Source: Kitasatospora purpeofusca (GTDB taxonomy: Bacteria; Actinomycetota; Actinomycetes; Streptomycetales; Streptomycetaceae). Taken from it: a stretch of 64,000 nucleotides of DNA. A program made the translations under genes and the position numbers. This document shows positions 1 through 8,900 of this stretch, piece after piece. A model generated the notes under the pieces. It did no database searches. It was not told the DNA's origin and saw nothing but the letters and a program-made list of their open reading frames with translations. Location: NCBI RefSeq assembly GCF_000718025.1, contig NZ_JODS01000003.1:372001-436000 (forward strand), written 5' to 3'. Position 1 is the stretch's first letter. Every line of letters starts with the position of its first letter.

Positions 1-1
1 T

Positions 2-1645
2 CCCACGCCCGACCACGAGCCGGACGGCGAGGCTGCCGGCCCCCAGCGTCCCGACCCGCAGCGTCCCGACCCGCAGCGTCCCGAGGCCGAGCGCCCCGAC
101 CCGCAGCGTCCCGAGGCCGAGCGCCCCGAGGCCAAGCGCCCCGACCGGGACGGCCCGCGCGGCAACCGGGCCGCGGCGGGCGGCGCCGGTACCGGCGTCA
201 CCACCCCGGTCGGCGGGGAGTCGCCGATGGAGCGGCTGCTCCGGGAGGCACTGGCGGCCCGCGCCGCCCGGATCACCGCCCAGGACCTGCGCCCGGCCGA
301 CCCGCCGAAGGGGCCCCGCAACCGCAGGCGGCCCGCCTACCTGGTGGGTCTGCCTCTGATGGGACTCGCCGCGGCCATGATCGTCGGCGTGCTCACCGTC
401 CCCAGCGACATCCTCGCCGACAAGGGCGACGACGCGCCGGCGGCGACGATGAGCGACGGCCCGGTGCCGACCCGGGGCGCCGACGGGGCGACCCCGAGCG
501 GCTTCCCCGCACCGCCCGCCGACGACCCGGCCCGCCCGGTCGGGGAAGCGGCCCCGGGGACGACCGGAGGTCCGTCGGCCACCGCCCCGGGCACCGGAAC
601 CGGGACCGGGACCGGGCCGGTGCTGCCCGGCCAGGAGGGGGAGACCGCCGCACCGCCGGGGGCCGGGGCGGGAGCGTCCTCCCCGTCGCCCGGCGGCCCG
701 GCGGCCGGAGCGCAGTCCGCCCCACCGCCCCCGGTGGTGCCCGCGCCCTCGGGCACGGTCCGCCAGGGCGGCGGCGTCGCGCTGAGCTTCGACGGTCTGA
801 CGGGGACGGAGGCGATCGTCGGCGCCGGCCCGACGACCTTCTCGGTGACCTGGCGCAACACCACCCAGCGGCTGTACGACGCGGTGGCCCCGGTGGTCTC
901 GGTCCGGACGCTCACCGGCGCCGTCCGCTCCGGCCGGTCGGTGCGCGGCCGGCTCCAGCGCGAGGAGGAGGGCGGCGGCTGGACGGACGTCCCGCTGACC
1001 GTGGGTTCGGGCGCCTATCTGGCCTCGGGCGACGCGGCCGCGTTCGCGCTCGCCCCGGGGGCCGCCCGGACGCTCCGCTACCGGCTGGACCCCTCGATCG
1101 ACAGCGCGGAGGGGACGCTGCTGATCGAGGCCCTGGCGGTGCTGCCGAGCACACCGGAGCGGTTCGAGGAGGGTTCGGCGCTGGCGCCCCTGCTGCTGAC
1201 GAGCGCCCCGGCGGCCAGCCGGACGGCGCCCGAGCTGAGACTCAACTACGCGGCGAGCGACGGGGTGATCGCCGGGCGGCCCAGCTCGTTCGCGATCACC
1301 ATCAGCAATCCCGGGGCGGCACCGCTGGCCTCGGTGGTGCCCACCCTGGTGCTGACCGGTGCGGACGCGGCCAAAGCGGTCGTCGAGACCAGGTACGGCG
1401 CCGGCGCCGGGGTCCGCCGGCTGCCGGTGGCGCCGGACGGCAACGGGCAGCTGGTGGTCGACACCTCGCTGCTGGAGCGGCTGATGCGTCCGCACGAGTC
1501 GAAGTACCTGGAGTTCCAGGTCAGCGTCCCGGAGGACTGGAAGCCCAACGCGGACTTCGCGGTGGTCGTGGGGGCCAGGGGCGACGGCCGGGACGCGGCG
1601 CCGATCCTGATCCGGCCGAGGTTCGCGGCGGCGGCCGACTCCTGA
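2..1645 (+). CDS. Membrane-anchored extracellular protein, 5' end outside window
   Basis: The frame is open from base 2 to the TGA at 1643-1645, so the real start probably lies left of the window. An internal ATG at 227 (MERLLREALAARAARITAQDL) would give 472 residues. Counted from that ATG, a basic stretch (GPRNRRR) precedes one membrane segment at about 38-58, then a Pro/Thr/Gly linker to about 175, then a C-terminal region of roughly 290 residues that looks like two beta-sandwich domains. The part before 227 is built of pentapeptide repeats. The Met-Glu-Arg-Leu-Leu-Arg motif before a single membrane segment is common in streptomycete proteins of unknown function. I infer one transmembrane helix with the C-terminal domains outside the cell. 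No enzyme motif is visible. It is convergent with pepP, and two hairpins separate the genes. Confidence 0.7.
   Translation, partial: PTPDHEPDGEAAGPQRPDPQRPDPQRPEAERPDPQRPEAERPEAKRPDRDGPRGNRAAAGGAGTGVTTPVGGESPMERLLREALAARAARITAQDLRPADPPKGPRNRRRPAYLVGLPLMGLAAAMIVGVLTVPSDILADKGDDAPAATMSDGPVPTRGADGATPSGFPAPPADDPARPVGEAAPGTTGGPSATAPGTGTGTGTGPVLPGQEGETAAPPGAGAGASSPSPGGPAAGAQSAPPPPVVPAPSGTVRQGGGVALSFDGLTGTEAIVGAGPTTFSVTWRNTTQRLYDAVAPVVSVRTLTGAVRSGRSVRGRLQREEEGGGWTDVPLTVGSGAYLASGDAAAFALAPGAARTLRYRLDPSIDSAEGTLLIEALAVLPSTPERFEEGSALAPLLLTSAPAASRTAPELRLNYAASDGVIAGRPSSFAITISNPGAAPLASVVPTLVLTGADAAKAVVETRYGAGAGVRRLPVAPDGNGQLVVDTSLLERLMRPHESKYLEFQVSVPEDWKPNADFAVVVGARGDGRDAAPILIRPRFAAAADS
44..148 (+). repeat. 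Seven tandem 15-bp repeats inside the first gene
   Basis: Seven head-to-tail 15-bp units such as cagcgtcccgacccg encode the pentapeptides QRPDP, QRPEA, ERPDP, ERPEA and KRPDR. The period keeps the reading frame, which supports coding upstream of the ATG at 227. The product would be a charged, Pro-rich flexible segment on the cytoplasmic side. Confidence 0.85.
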
Positions 1646-1700
1646 CCGCCCCGGGCCGCCCGGCCGGCGGCCGCCGACCTGTGACGAGGCCCGTCGGCGC

Positions 1701-1788
1701 TCCGGCCCCCACTGCTCGGGGGCCGGACCGCAGACGGGCCGGACCGCAGACGGGCCGGGTCGCTCCGGGGCGCATCCGCCCCGGAGCG
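1701..1788. terminator. Two hairpins between convergent genes
   Basis: A 10-bp stem (tccggccccc at 1701-1710 with 1718-1727) is followed by a 12-bp stem (cgctccggggcg at 1761-1772, loop catc, partner 1777-1788). They lie between the convergent ends of the first gene and pepP and can serve both directions. There is no U tract, as is usual at this GC content. A 16-bp direct repeat around ggaccgcagacgggcc separates them. Confidence 0.6.
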
Positions 1789-1835
1789 TCGTTCGTGGAC
1801 CCTGCTGGTGGGCCCTGTTGGTGAGCCCGGGTTCG

Positions 1836-3341
1836 TCAGCCCTGGTTGAACGAGGCCATCCACGCCTCGACGTCCTCGGAGCGGCGCGGCAGGCCGGCCG
1901 AGAGGTTCTCGTTGCCGTCGGCGGTGACCAGGATGTCGTCCTCGATCCGGACGCCGATGCCGCGGTACTCCTCGGGGACGGTCAGGTCGTCCTGCTGGAA
2001 GTAGAGGCCGGGCTCGACGGTGAGCACCATGCCCGGCACCAGCAGCGCGTCGACGTGCTCCTCGGTGCGCGAGTGGGCGCAGTCGTGGACGTCCAGGCCG
2101 AGCATGTGGCCGGTGCCGTGCAGGGTCCAGCGGCGCTGCAGGCCGAGCTCCAGGACCTTCTCGACGTCGTACACCGAGGCGTCCAGCAGGCCCCAGGCGA
2201 GCAGCCGCTCGGCGAGCACCCGCTGCGAGGCGTCGTGGAAGTCGCGGAAGCGGGCGCCGGGCTTCACGGCCGCGATCCCGGCCTCCTGGGCGTCGTAGAC
2301 CGCGTCGTAGATCTTCCGCTGGAGCTCGTCGAAGCGCCCGTTGATCGGCAGGGTGCGGGTGACGTCGGCGGTGTAGAGGGTCTCCGTCTCCACGCCGGCG
2401 TCCAGCAGCAGCAGCTCGCCGGGGCGGACCTCGCCGTCGTTGCGCACCCAGTGCAGGGTGGTGGCGTGCGCGCCGGCGGCGCAGATCGAGCCGTAGCCGA
2501 CGTCGTTGCCCTCGACGCGGGCGCGGCGCCAGAAGGTGCCCTCGATCCAGCGCTCGGAGGTGGCGACGGCCTGGCCCAGCTCGCGCACGCAGTCGGTGAA
2601 GCCGTTGACGGTGGCGGCGCAGGCGGCGCGCAGCTCGCCGATCTCCCACTCGTCCTTGACCAGCCGCAGACCGCTCAGGAACTCCTTGAACCCGGCGTCC
2701 TGGTCGGCGTCCAGCACATCGGCGAGCGCGGCCTCCAGGCCGGCGTCGTAGCCGCGCACGATCCGGGTCGGCACGCCGTCGGCGGCGCGGTCGGCCAGCT
2801 CGTCGGCGGCCTTGCGGACGTCGCGGACCGGCAGGCCGAGCAGCTGCTCCTGCTCGGTGAGGCTGTGCCTGCGGCCGACCCACAGCTCGCCGTAGCCGTC
2901 GAGCCAGAACTCGCCGTTCTCGCGGTCGGAGCGGGGCAGCAGGTAGAGCACGAAGTCGTGGCCGGTGGCGCCGGTGGGCTCGGCGACCAGGACGGCGTCC
3001 TCGGTGCGGTCACCGGTGAGGTGCACGTACTCGCTGGAAGCGCGGAAGCCGTAGTCGGTGTCGTTGGAGCGGATCTTGAGGGTGCCGGCCGGGACGACCA
3101 GGCGCACACCGGGGTGGGCGGCGGAGAGCGCGGCACGGCGCTCGGCGGCGTAGCCGGCCTGCGGGACCGGGGTCAGGCCGTGCAGCTCGGTGTCGGCCCA
3201 GCCGGACTTCATCGACGCGGCGAGTTCGTCGGAGACCTCGGAGTAGAGGCCGTTCTTGCGGCCCTTGAACTGCTGCGGTTCCTCGTCGCCGCCGATGGCC
3301 TCGGGGTTCTCGGCCACCGCCGGGGTGCGGTCCTCGGTCAC
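1836..3341 (-). CDS. pepP: Xaa-Pro aminopeptidase (aminopeptidase P, M24)
   Basis: Cytoplasmic metallopeptidase of 501 residues that removes an N-terminal residue preceding proline. The N-terminal part is the aminopeptidase P N domain. The C-terminal pita-bread fold carries the five metal ligands expected of M24: Asp in LDAGVE, Asp in YTADVTR, His in HGTGHMLG, Glu in TVEPGLYF and Glu in GVRIEDDI. The start is the GTG at 3341 (VTEDRTPAV), preceded by AAGGAGG at good spacing. The frame stays open far upstream, but that extension overlaps the phosphatase gene and is not needed. It is followed by the same-strand SpoIIE-type phosphatase gene about 150 bp upstream, so the two may share transcripts. 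Confidence 0.93.
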   Translation of the reverse strand: MTEDRTPAVAENPEAIGGDEEPQQFKGRKNGLYSEVSDELAASMKSGWADTELHGLTPVPQAGYAAERRAALSAAHPGVRLVVPAGTLKIRSNDTDYGFRASSEYVHLTGDRTEDAVLVAEPTGATGHDFVLYLLPRSDRENGEFWLDGYGELWVGRRHSLTEQEQLLGLPVRDVRKAADELADRAADGVPTRIVRGYDAGLEAALADVLDADQDAGFKEFLSGLRLVKDEWEIGELRAACAATVNGFTDCVRELGQAVATSERWIEGTFWRRARVEGNDVGYGSICAAGAHATTLHWVRNDGEVRPGELLLLDAGVETETLYTADVTRTLPINGRFDELQRKIYDAVYDAQEAGIAAVKPGARFRDFHDASQRVLAERLLAWGLLDASVYDVEKVLELGLQRRWTLHGTGHMLGLDVHDCAHSRTEEHVDALLVPGMVLTVEPGLYFQQDDLTVPEEYRGIGVRIEDDILVTADGNENLSAGLPRRSEDVEAWMASFNQG

Positions 3342-3493
3342 GTACGTCGCCTCCTTGCGCGTGGTGCCGCCCGGGGCGCGTCGGATCACGACACGGGTGG
3401 GCGGCCGTGCGTCCATGGTACGGACGCCCGGCCGCTCACCCGTTCGGGCCTTCACCCGGTCGTGCCCGGCCCCGGTGCCGCAGGGCCCGGCGG

Positions 3494-5092
3494 TCACTCG
3501 AAGCGGGCGGCGAGCAGCATCAGGTCGTCGGTGGCCGGGGCCTGGGCGGTGGGGCGCCGGGGGGCGGCCCCGCCGTCCCGGTCGGCGGGGTCCTGACCCG
3601 CCGCGCGGCGGTCGGCCCGCTCCCGCCGGTCGGCGTCCCGCTCGGCGGCGGCCGCGAGCAGGTGGGCGCAGAGCCGCTCGGGGTCGGTCCGGACGTCCCG
3701 GGGGGCGTCGGCGGCGGCCCGGCGCAGATCGGTCTGTCCGGAGTGCAGGGTCTGGCCGAAGCGGCGGGCCAGCCCCTCGGTGTAGAGGATCAGGGTGTCC
3801 CCGCGCTCGGCGGTGAACTCGACCCCGGGCGCCTCCCAGCAGGAGAGCATGCCGAGCGGCGCGGAGAGCGAGGTCTCGATGAACTCGGCGCCGTACCTGG
3901 TGACCAGGACCGGCGGGCAGTGGCCGGCCCCGGCCAGGGTGACCCGGCGCTCCTCCGGCTCCACCCAGGCGTAGACGGCGGTGGCGCTGCGGGTCGGCTC
4001 GGTGGTCTTGAGCAGCAGTTCGAGGTCGCCCAGGACGGACACCGGGTCCTCGCCCTCCAGCACCGCGTACGCCCGCAGCGCGGCCCGGACCCGGCCCATC
4101 GCGGCGGCTGCGCCGGGCGCGGAGCCGGGGCCGGCGCCGGGGCCGTCGCCGGAGACCGAGCCGACGGTCAGCCCGACGGTGCCGTCCGGCAGCGGGATCG
4201 CGTCGTACCAGTCGCTGCCGCAGGAGCGGTCGAGTCCGGCCGGGACGAGCCGGGCGGCCAGCCGGAGCCCGCCGGGCTGCGGGAGCCGGTCGGGCAGCAG
4301 ACCGCGGCGCAGCGCCTCGGTGGTGCGCCGGACCTTCTCCGCGTCCAGCTGCTTGGCCAGCAGCGGCGCGGCGACCTCGGTGTAGCGGCGGGCCAGTTCG
4401 CGGCGGCGGTCGGTGGGGTCGGCAGGGGCGTCGTAGAACCACAGGGCGGCAGCCAGCGGGCCGTCCTCCTCGGTGGCGAGCGGCAGGCCGTAGCAGCCGC
4501 CGAGGCCGAGCTGCCCGGCGAGTTCGCGCAGCCGGGCGCCGATCGCCGGGTCCTCGGCGAGGTCGTGCGAGCGCACCTCGGCGGGCCGGTCGTGCTCGCG
4601 CAGCAGCCGGGCGAGCAGGCTCTGGTCGGCCGGGACGGTCTCCAGCGCGCCGAGGCTGGCGCGGTCCAGGCCGAGCCCGAGCGGCTGGCTCGGGCCGCCG
4701 CCGGGCAGCACGGTGACCAGCAGGGCGCGGTCGGCGCCGAGCAGCGCGGTGCCCGAGGCGAGGACGGCGTCCAGGGTGGCGCCGAGACCGCGGGCGCGGG
4801 CGAGCCGCTCGGTGTGCTCGTGCAGGCTGGCGAAATCGGACAGCCGTCCGGCCAAACGGTCCTGCACGCCGGTCGGGGCCGGGGCCGCGGGGTCGGGGGC
4901 GCCGGGGGCCGGGGCCGCGCCGGTGCCGTCCTCGGGGCGGCGGTCCGTGCCCTCGGGCCGTCCGGCGGACGGCTGGCCGGCGGCGGCCGGGGCCGGGCCG
5001 TGGAAGCCCGGCGGATCGAGGACGGAGAGCCCGCTGGTGCCGCCGGGCTCGACCGGCTCGGAGGACGCCGACGGTGGGGGGGACTCGGTCAT
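3494..5092 (-). CDS. GAF-domain PP2C/SpoIIE-type serine phosphatase
   Basis: 532-residue soluble protein. Residues about 75-240 form a GAF-like sensor (LARARGLGATLDAVLASGTA onward). The C-terminal half is a PP2C-SpoIIE domain with the metal-site region GSDWYDA, a VSGDGPGAG loop, LAGAGHCPPVL and a final DDLMLLAARF. The family dephosphorylates anti-anti-sigma factors in partner-switching control of sigma factors, which fits a genome with an RsbW-like ATPase and sigF-type sigmas nearby. The loop after GD has G-P-G-A-G instead of the usual G-x-G-x-x-A, and LILYTEGL has Glu where D is usual, so activity may be altered. The start is the ATG at 5092 with AGGAG upstream. Confidence 0.85.
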   Translation of the reverse strand: MTESPPPSASSEPVEPGGTSGLSVLDPPGFHGPAPAAAGQPSAGRPEGTDRRPEDGTGAAPAPGAPDPAAPAPTGVQDRLAGRLSDFASLHEHTERLARARGLGATLDAVLASGTALLGADRALLVTVLPGGGPSQPLGLGLDRASLGALETVPADQSLLARLLREHDRPAEVRSHDLAEDPAIGARLRELAGQLGLGGCYGLPLATEEDGPLAAALWFYDAPADPTDRRRELARRYTEVAAPLLAKQLDAEKVRRTTEALRRGLLPDRLPQPGGLRLAARLVPAGLDRSCGSDWYDAIPLPDGTVGLTVGSVSGDGPGAGPGSAPGAAAAMGRVRAALRAYAVLEGEDPVSVLGDLELLLKTTEPTRSATAVYAWVEPEERRVTLAGAGHCPPVLVTRYGAEFIETSLSAPLGMLSCWEAPGVEFTAERGDTLILYTEGLARRFGQTLHSGQTDLRRAAADAPRDVRTDPERLCAHLLAAAAERDADRRERADRRAAGQDPADRDGGAAPRRPTAQAPATDDLMLLAARFE

Positions 5093-5804
5093 GCCGCCAC
5101 TCCTGACGCGGTGGTACGTGTCACGCGGATCATGCGGAACCCCCCGGGAACGGCCGTTCTGGAGCGAGCACGGCCAAAGGGGCGTGTTTCGCCTCGATTC
5201 GCTACTACTCGTCATTGATCGACAGCAATGCCACCACTTCTACACAGGCCATTCGGGGCATGTCCAGAGTCAGGACAAGGCTGGTGACCGGTTCCGGGCC
5301 TGGTGGGGCCGGTCGGGGGGCGCGTTCTGCTCCGCGCACGCCGGTCGGTCGCGCCACGGTCCGGCGGGGCGCGACGGCTCCGCCCGGCGGGCATGGAGCG
5401 GCCGGTGAACGGGCAGAACCGAGGGGACGGTTCCGGCGGCCGTCCGGATCGTATGCCTTTACCGCCGGCCGGCCGGGCCGGCCGGAAGCGACTCACTCGT
5501 ACGGTGGAACCAACCGCGCCCGGGCGGCGTCCATCCGGTCGCATACGGGATTCTCGTTCCAAGGGCTGTTCTATTCCGCGGCCCTTTCACATCGTGCTCC
5601 ACCGCGTGCTCCAGGCCCGCGCCGCAGTTCGCACCGCCGTCCGCACCGCCGCTCGCCCTGCCCGCCGTTCGGCCCCGGCCCGGCTCCCGGTCCGTTCCCT
5701 CCGTCCGGTTCGCAGGCAGTCCGGCGTCCCCGGCCGGTGGCGGCGGCCGGCCCGGCGGCCGCGGGTCGGAGCCTTCGAGCGGTCACGGAAAGGAACGGGT
5801 GCCA
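5093..5804. other. 712-bp divergent intergenic region
   Basis: Between the divergently transcribed phosphatase and prim-pol-like genes. A relatively AT-rich patch at about 5190-5240 is the likeliest place for the phosphatase promoter. A possible hairpin aagggc/gccctt (5561-5566 with 5581-5586) is followed by ttc. Open frames crossing the region lack ribosome-binding sites and recognisable domains, so I call no gene. Confidence 0.4.
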
Positions 5805-6461
5805 ATGCGTGACAACCCACTGCGCGACGACCCGAGGAACCGGTCGGCGGCCCGGGCGGCCCGGCTGGCCGGGGCCCTGTCGGCAGCCACCGAACACCGC
5901 TGGCCCGTGGTCCCCGGAACCGTCCTGCTCGCCGGCGGAGCCTGCTCCTGCGGCGACCCGGACTGCCCGGTGCCGGGGGCCCATCCGCACGACCCGACCC
6001 TGCTGGCGGCCACCACCGATGCCCGGATGGTGCGTTGGTGGTGGGAGCAGCGCTGCCCCGACGCGCCGGTGCTGGTCGCGACCGGCCGGACGGTCTCCGC
6101 GGTCAGCCTGCCGGCGGCGGCCGGGGCCCGCGCGCTCGCCTACCTGGCCGCGCTCCGGCTGCGGCTCGGTCCGGTGCTGGCGATGCCCGGTCGCTACGCG
6201 ATGCTGGTCGCCCCCTACTCGCTCGACGCGCTCGGCGAGATGCTCGTTCAACTCCCTTGGGTGCCGGGATCGTTGCGCTACCACGGGAGTGGCGGATTCC
6301 TGCCGCTGCCGCCCGGTGGCGGGGCCGGCGACCGGGTGCGCTGGGTGCTGCCGCCCCGTCAGGGCGCCGACGGCGGCGTCTGGCTGCCCCAGGTCGGTCC
6401 ACTGCTGGGCGAGTTGGTGGACGCGGCGGTCCAGCTGGACAGCGGCCGCTCGGCCTACTGA
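5805..6461 (+). CDS. Bifunctional DNA primase/polymerase-like protein
   Basis: 218 residues resembling the stand-alone prim-pol N-terminal domain proteins conserved in streptomycetes. The landmarks are HRWPVVPGTVL, the Cys-rich CSCGDPDCPVPGAHPH segment that may bind a metal, and WWWEQRCPDAPVLVATGR. In primase-polymerases this fold binds nucleotides and makes primers. Here the acidic catalytic motif is not evident (VSAVSLPAAAG stands where an acidic pair is expected), so a regulatory or degenerate role is possible. I prefer the ATG at 5805 because the AAAGGA element sits 10 nt upstream; the GTG at 5799 would be too close. The transcript stands alone. Confidence 0.75.
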   Translation: MRDNPLRDDPRNRSAARAARLAGALSAATEHRWPVVPGTVLLAGGACSCGDPDCPVPGAHPHDPTLLAATTDARMVRWWWEQRCPDAPVLVATGRTVSAVSLPAAAGARALAYLAALRLRLGPVLAMPGRYAMLVAPYSLDALGEMLVQLPWVPGSLRYHGSGGFLPLPPGGGAGDRVRWVLPPRQGADGGVWLPQVGPLLGELVDAAVQLDSGRSAY

Positions 6462-6553
6462 CGGCGCGGCCGGGCCGCTGCCCGCGCGGTGCGACCGGGG
6501 CGTCCGGCGTATCGATCGGGCACGGCCGACCCGCGTTGGCGTGGGATGTTCGG

Positions 6554-6609
6554 AAAAACAAAAGATCCGGCCGCTGGCGACGGGGGATGCACCAGCGACC
6601 GGACTCTTT
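6554..6609 (-). terminator. Intrinsic terminator of the DUF5926 gene
   Basis: Read on the minus strand, a 12-bp stem (6592-6603 with 6566-6577, one G-U pair) is followed by tcttttgttttt. This is an unusually classical terminator for this GC content. It lies about 140 nt past the stop at 6743. On the plus strand the same stem has one C-A mismatch and no U run. Confidence 0.75.
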
Positions 6610-6742
6610 AGACAGTAACAAGGATCCGCGCCCGCGCCAATTTCCAAGACGCCGTCGCAGCCCGGAAATTGCGGGTTACGGGCGACAATGTGACGCGTAT
6701 CACGTCGGACGGCCGGGCGGCCGCCTTCCTTGCGACCCGCCT

Positions 6743-7729
6743 TTAGTTCAGGGTGACCTGACGGTTCACCAGGTTCGCGCGGGCCCGCCGCTCGTCCGCG
6801 GTCAGCGGAGCCGGGTCGGCCAGCGTCGCCGCGAGGAGCTCGGCGAACTCGGCGGCCGGCTTCTCGCAGTCGGCCGCGGTCATGTCGACCGGCAGGTCCC
6901 AGACCGGCACCGTCAGGCCGTGCGCCCGGAACGAGCCGACCAGACGGGTGTCCGGGCCGAGCGAGGACTTCTCGGCGGCGGTCAGCCGGGCCAGCGCGTC
7001 CAGCAGCTGCTCCTCCGGCACGGTCATCACCCAGCGCAGGTGGTTCTTGTCCGGGGTGCCGCACCAGTAGGCCGAGTCGAGGCCGGCCAGCTTCTCGGTC
7101 GGGATCGCCGAGGCGTTGGCGCGCTCCAGCGAGGCGGCCACCTCACCGGTCGCGGTCTCGGCGTCCTCCAGCCAGAACTCGAAGCCGGTGTGCACGGCCG
7201 GCTCGAAGGCGGCGGCGGGGTCCAGCAGGTCCTGCAGGCGGCGGCCGCCCGGCACGGTCCGGCGGGCCGGCACCGGCGAGCCCGGCTCGGCGGCCAGGGC
7301 CAGCTCCAGGGCGTCGCCGAGGTCGCGGCTCAGGTCGCCGGAGGAGGACTGGGTCTGCAGGCCCAGCAGGATCGAGCCGTCCTGGCGGCGCAGCGCGGGC
7401 CAGGCCAGCGGCAGCACGGTGGCCAGGGTGACCGACGGGACCTCGCCGTTGGCGCTCTCGGCGACCCCGGCGGCCAGCGTCAGCGGCACGGTGGCGGCGG
7501 GCACCAGCTCGCGCAGCGCCACCCAGTCCGCCTCGCCGGCCAGGCCCTCGAACGGGCGGTGCACGAGCTCCTGGACCGCGTGCGAGGCCTCGCGGCCGTG
7601 GCAGGCCTTGTAGCGGCGGCCCGAGCCGCAGGGGCAGTCCTCGCGGGCCCCGACCACGGGGATGTCGCCCGTGACGGCGGGGGTGGACTGGCTGCGCTGC
7701 GGCGCCTTCTTGGCGGCCTTCTTGCCCAT
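6743..7729 (-). CDS. DUF5926 family protein with SEC-C-like zinc motif
   Basis: 328 residues starting at the ATG at 7729 (MGKKAAKKAPQRSQS). A Lys-rich head is followed by EDCPCGSGRRYKACHG at about 30-45, a SEC-C type C-x-C...C-H zinc-binding motif like that at the end of SecA. The remaining 280 residues match the actinobacterial DUF5926 family as I remember it. The zinc motif and basic head suggest protein or nucleic-acid contact in the cytoplasm; no reaction is known. GGGAG lies about 9 nt before the start. It is preceded by the RsbW-like gene on the same strand and ends before a strong minus-strand terminator. Confidence 0.85.
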   Translation of the reverse strand: MGKKAAKKAPQRSQSTPAVTGDIPVVGAREDCPCGSGRRYKACHGREASHAVQELVHRPFEGLAGEADWVALRELVPAATVPLTLAAGVAESANGEVPSVTLATVLPLAWPALRRQDGSILLGLQTQSSSGDLSRDLGDALELALAAEPGSPVPARRTVPGGRRLQDLLDPAAAFEPAVHTGFEFWLEDAETATGEVAASLERANASAIPTEKLAGLDSAYWCGTPDKNHLRWVMTVPEEQLLDALARLTAAEKSSLGPDTRLVGSFRAHGLTVPVWDLPVDMTAADCEKPAAEFAELLAATLADPAPLTADERRARANLVNRQVTLN

Positions 7730-7919
7730 GGTGCGGCTCTCCCGGGAACGGTGGTGTTGTGCTCCGGGCAGCCTACTGACGTTCTCCCGGAGTGTGGCGC
7801 GCACCGGGGCGCGGGCACGGCCCGCCGCCGGGCTGCGGCCGACCGGCTGCCGGGCGCGCGGCCGGGCGCGCGGCCGGGCGTCCGCGCGGTCCGGTGCCGT
7901 CCGGTGTCGTCCGTCGGCC

Positions 7920-8504
7920 TCAGGCCTCCCGGTGTCCGCCGGCCGTCCGCCGGGCGTGCCGGGCCCGGGCCGGCAGGGCCGCCCACACCGTCACCTCGCC
8001 CGGGGCGTCGCGCACGCCCCAGTCGCTCGCCAACTGGTCCACGATGCTCAGCCCGCGGCCGCCGTGCGAGGTCAGCGAGGGGCTGGACGGCGACGGCCGG
8101 GTCGGCGACCCGCCGTCGGTCACCTCCAGGGTGAGCACCCCGTCGGCGTGCATCTGCCAGCGGACCAGTACGCCGCCGGCGTCCTCGTCGGGCTCGCCCG
8201 GGGCGGCGGCCGGAGCCGCCGGGCCGACGGCCCGGGACGGTCCGCCGACCAGCAGCGGTTCGGCCGCCTCGGCGCGGGCACCCCGGCCGAGGGCCGGCAG
8301 CGGCCCGAGCGGCCGGGCGTAGCGACAGGCGTTGCTCAAAAGCTCGGAAAGGATCAGAACAGCATCATCAATGACCGGTTGCGGTATCTCCCGGTCTCCC
8401 AGATCTCGACGCAGTCGGCGCCGTGCGACCCCGACACTCGCTGGGCCGTGCGGCACTGCCATGGTCGATGAAGTCGGCACTTCACGCGCCACCATCAACG
8501 CCAC
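7920..8504 (-). CDS. RsbW-like ATP-binding regulator (HATPase_c)
   Basis: 194 residues with the HATPase_c2 fold of anti-sigma-type serine kinases. N box: DDAVLILSELLSNACRYA. G1: LEVTDGGSP. G2-like: GGRGLSIVDQLASDWG. About 40 Gly/Pro/Ala-rich residues are inserted between the N box and the core strands, as in many streptomycete copies. The family binds or phosphorylates anti-sigma antagonists; the SpoIIE-type phosphatase 3 kb away is a plausible but unproven partner. The start is the GTG at 8504 because AAGGAGGT lies exactly 6 nt upstream (8511-8518); an in-frame ATG four codons in and a longer frame to 8591 are less well supported. Confidence 0.85.
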   Translation of the reverse strand: MALMVAREVPTSSTMAVPHGPASVGVARRRLRRDLGDREIPQPVIDDAVLILSELLSNACRYARPLGPLPALGRGARAEAAEPLLVGGPSRAVGPAAPAAAPGEPDEDAGGVLVRWQMHADGVLTLEVTDGGSPTRPSPSSPSLTSHGGRGLSIVDQLASDWGVRDAPGEVTVWAALPARARHARRTAGGHREA

Positions 8505-8900
8505 CCCCGGACCTCCTTCAGCGTATGCCGAGGGATGGATGCCCCTTGGCAATACGTCGGAAACGACCGCGCGGCGATCCTGCGCGGTCATTTCAGGCCG
8601 GTGTACCGAGGGTGCGCGACAAGTGATTCCGTGCTCACCCTCAGTCGTGAAACTGTATGAATTGCGGCAGAAATCGTTGCCGAAAGGTTTGAGTCCCTAC
8701 CAAGACGGTCAGCTTGTCACGGTGGTTGAACGGTTCACCACGGCTTCACGGGATGCCCGTGCGACACGGCACGACACAGCACGGACCAACATGGCACGAC
8801 GCGGCCCGACAAGGAACGGCTCGGCAACGAACGGCTCGGCACGGAACGGCTCGGCACACACGGCGCGGCACGGCACCGCACGCCGCGGGGCCGCGTGCCG
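8505..8900. other. 396-bp intergenic region with degenerate repeats
   Basis: Lies upstream of the RsbW-like gene and downstream of the phosphodiesterase gene. Positions about 8630-8740 are AT-richer than the surroundings and may hold the promoter for the minus-strand gene at 8504. Positions 8745-8890 are a low-complexity run rich in ggcacg and gcacgg words. I see no gene. Confidence 0.4.
8814..8856. repeat. Three 15-bp direct repeats (gaacggctcggca)
   Basis: Copies of gaacggctcggca start at 8814, 8829 and 8844, exactly 15 bp apart, inside a longer region of related words. They are non-coding and sit just past the stop of the minus-strand phosphodiesterase gene. Confidence 0.75.

Noticed and set aside
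3342..4442. An open frame extending pepP by several hundred residues
   Set aside because: It is the antisense-side shadow of the phosphatase gene region in GC-rich DNA; the GTG at 3341 has an ideal ribosome-binding site and gives the family's normal length.
5215..6618. A long plus-strand frame crossing the intergenic region and the prim-pol-like gene
   Set aside because: Low-complexity Arg/Pro/Gly product in the wrong frame of a gene with a good start and family match.
8745..8890. Repeats that might suggest a CRISPR array
   Set aside because: Units are short, degenerate and adjacent, with no unique spacers and no cas genes.
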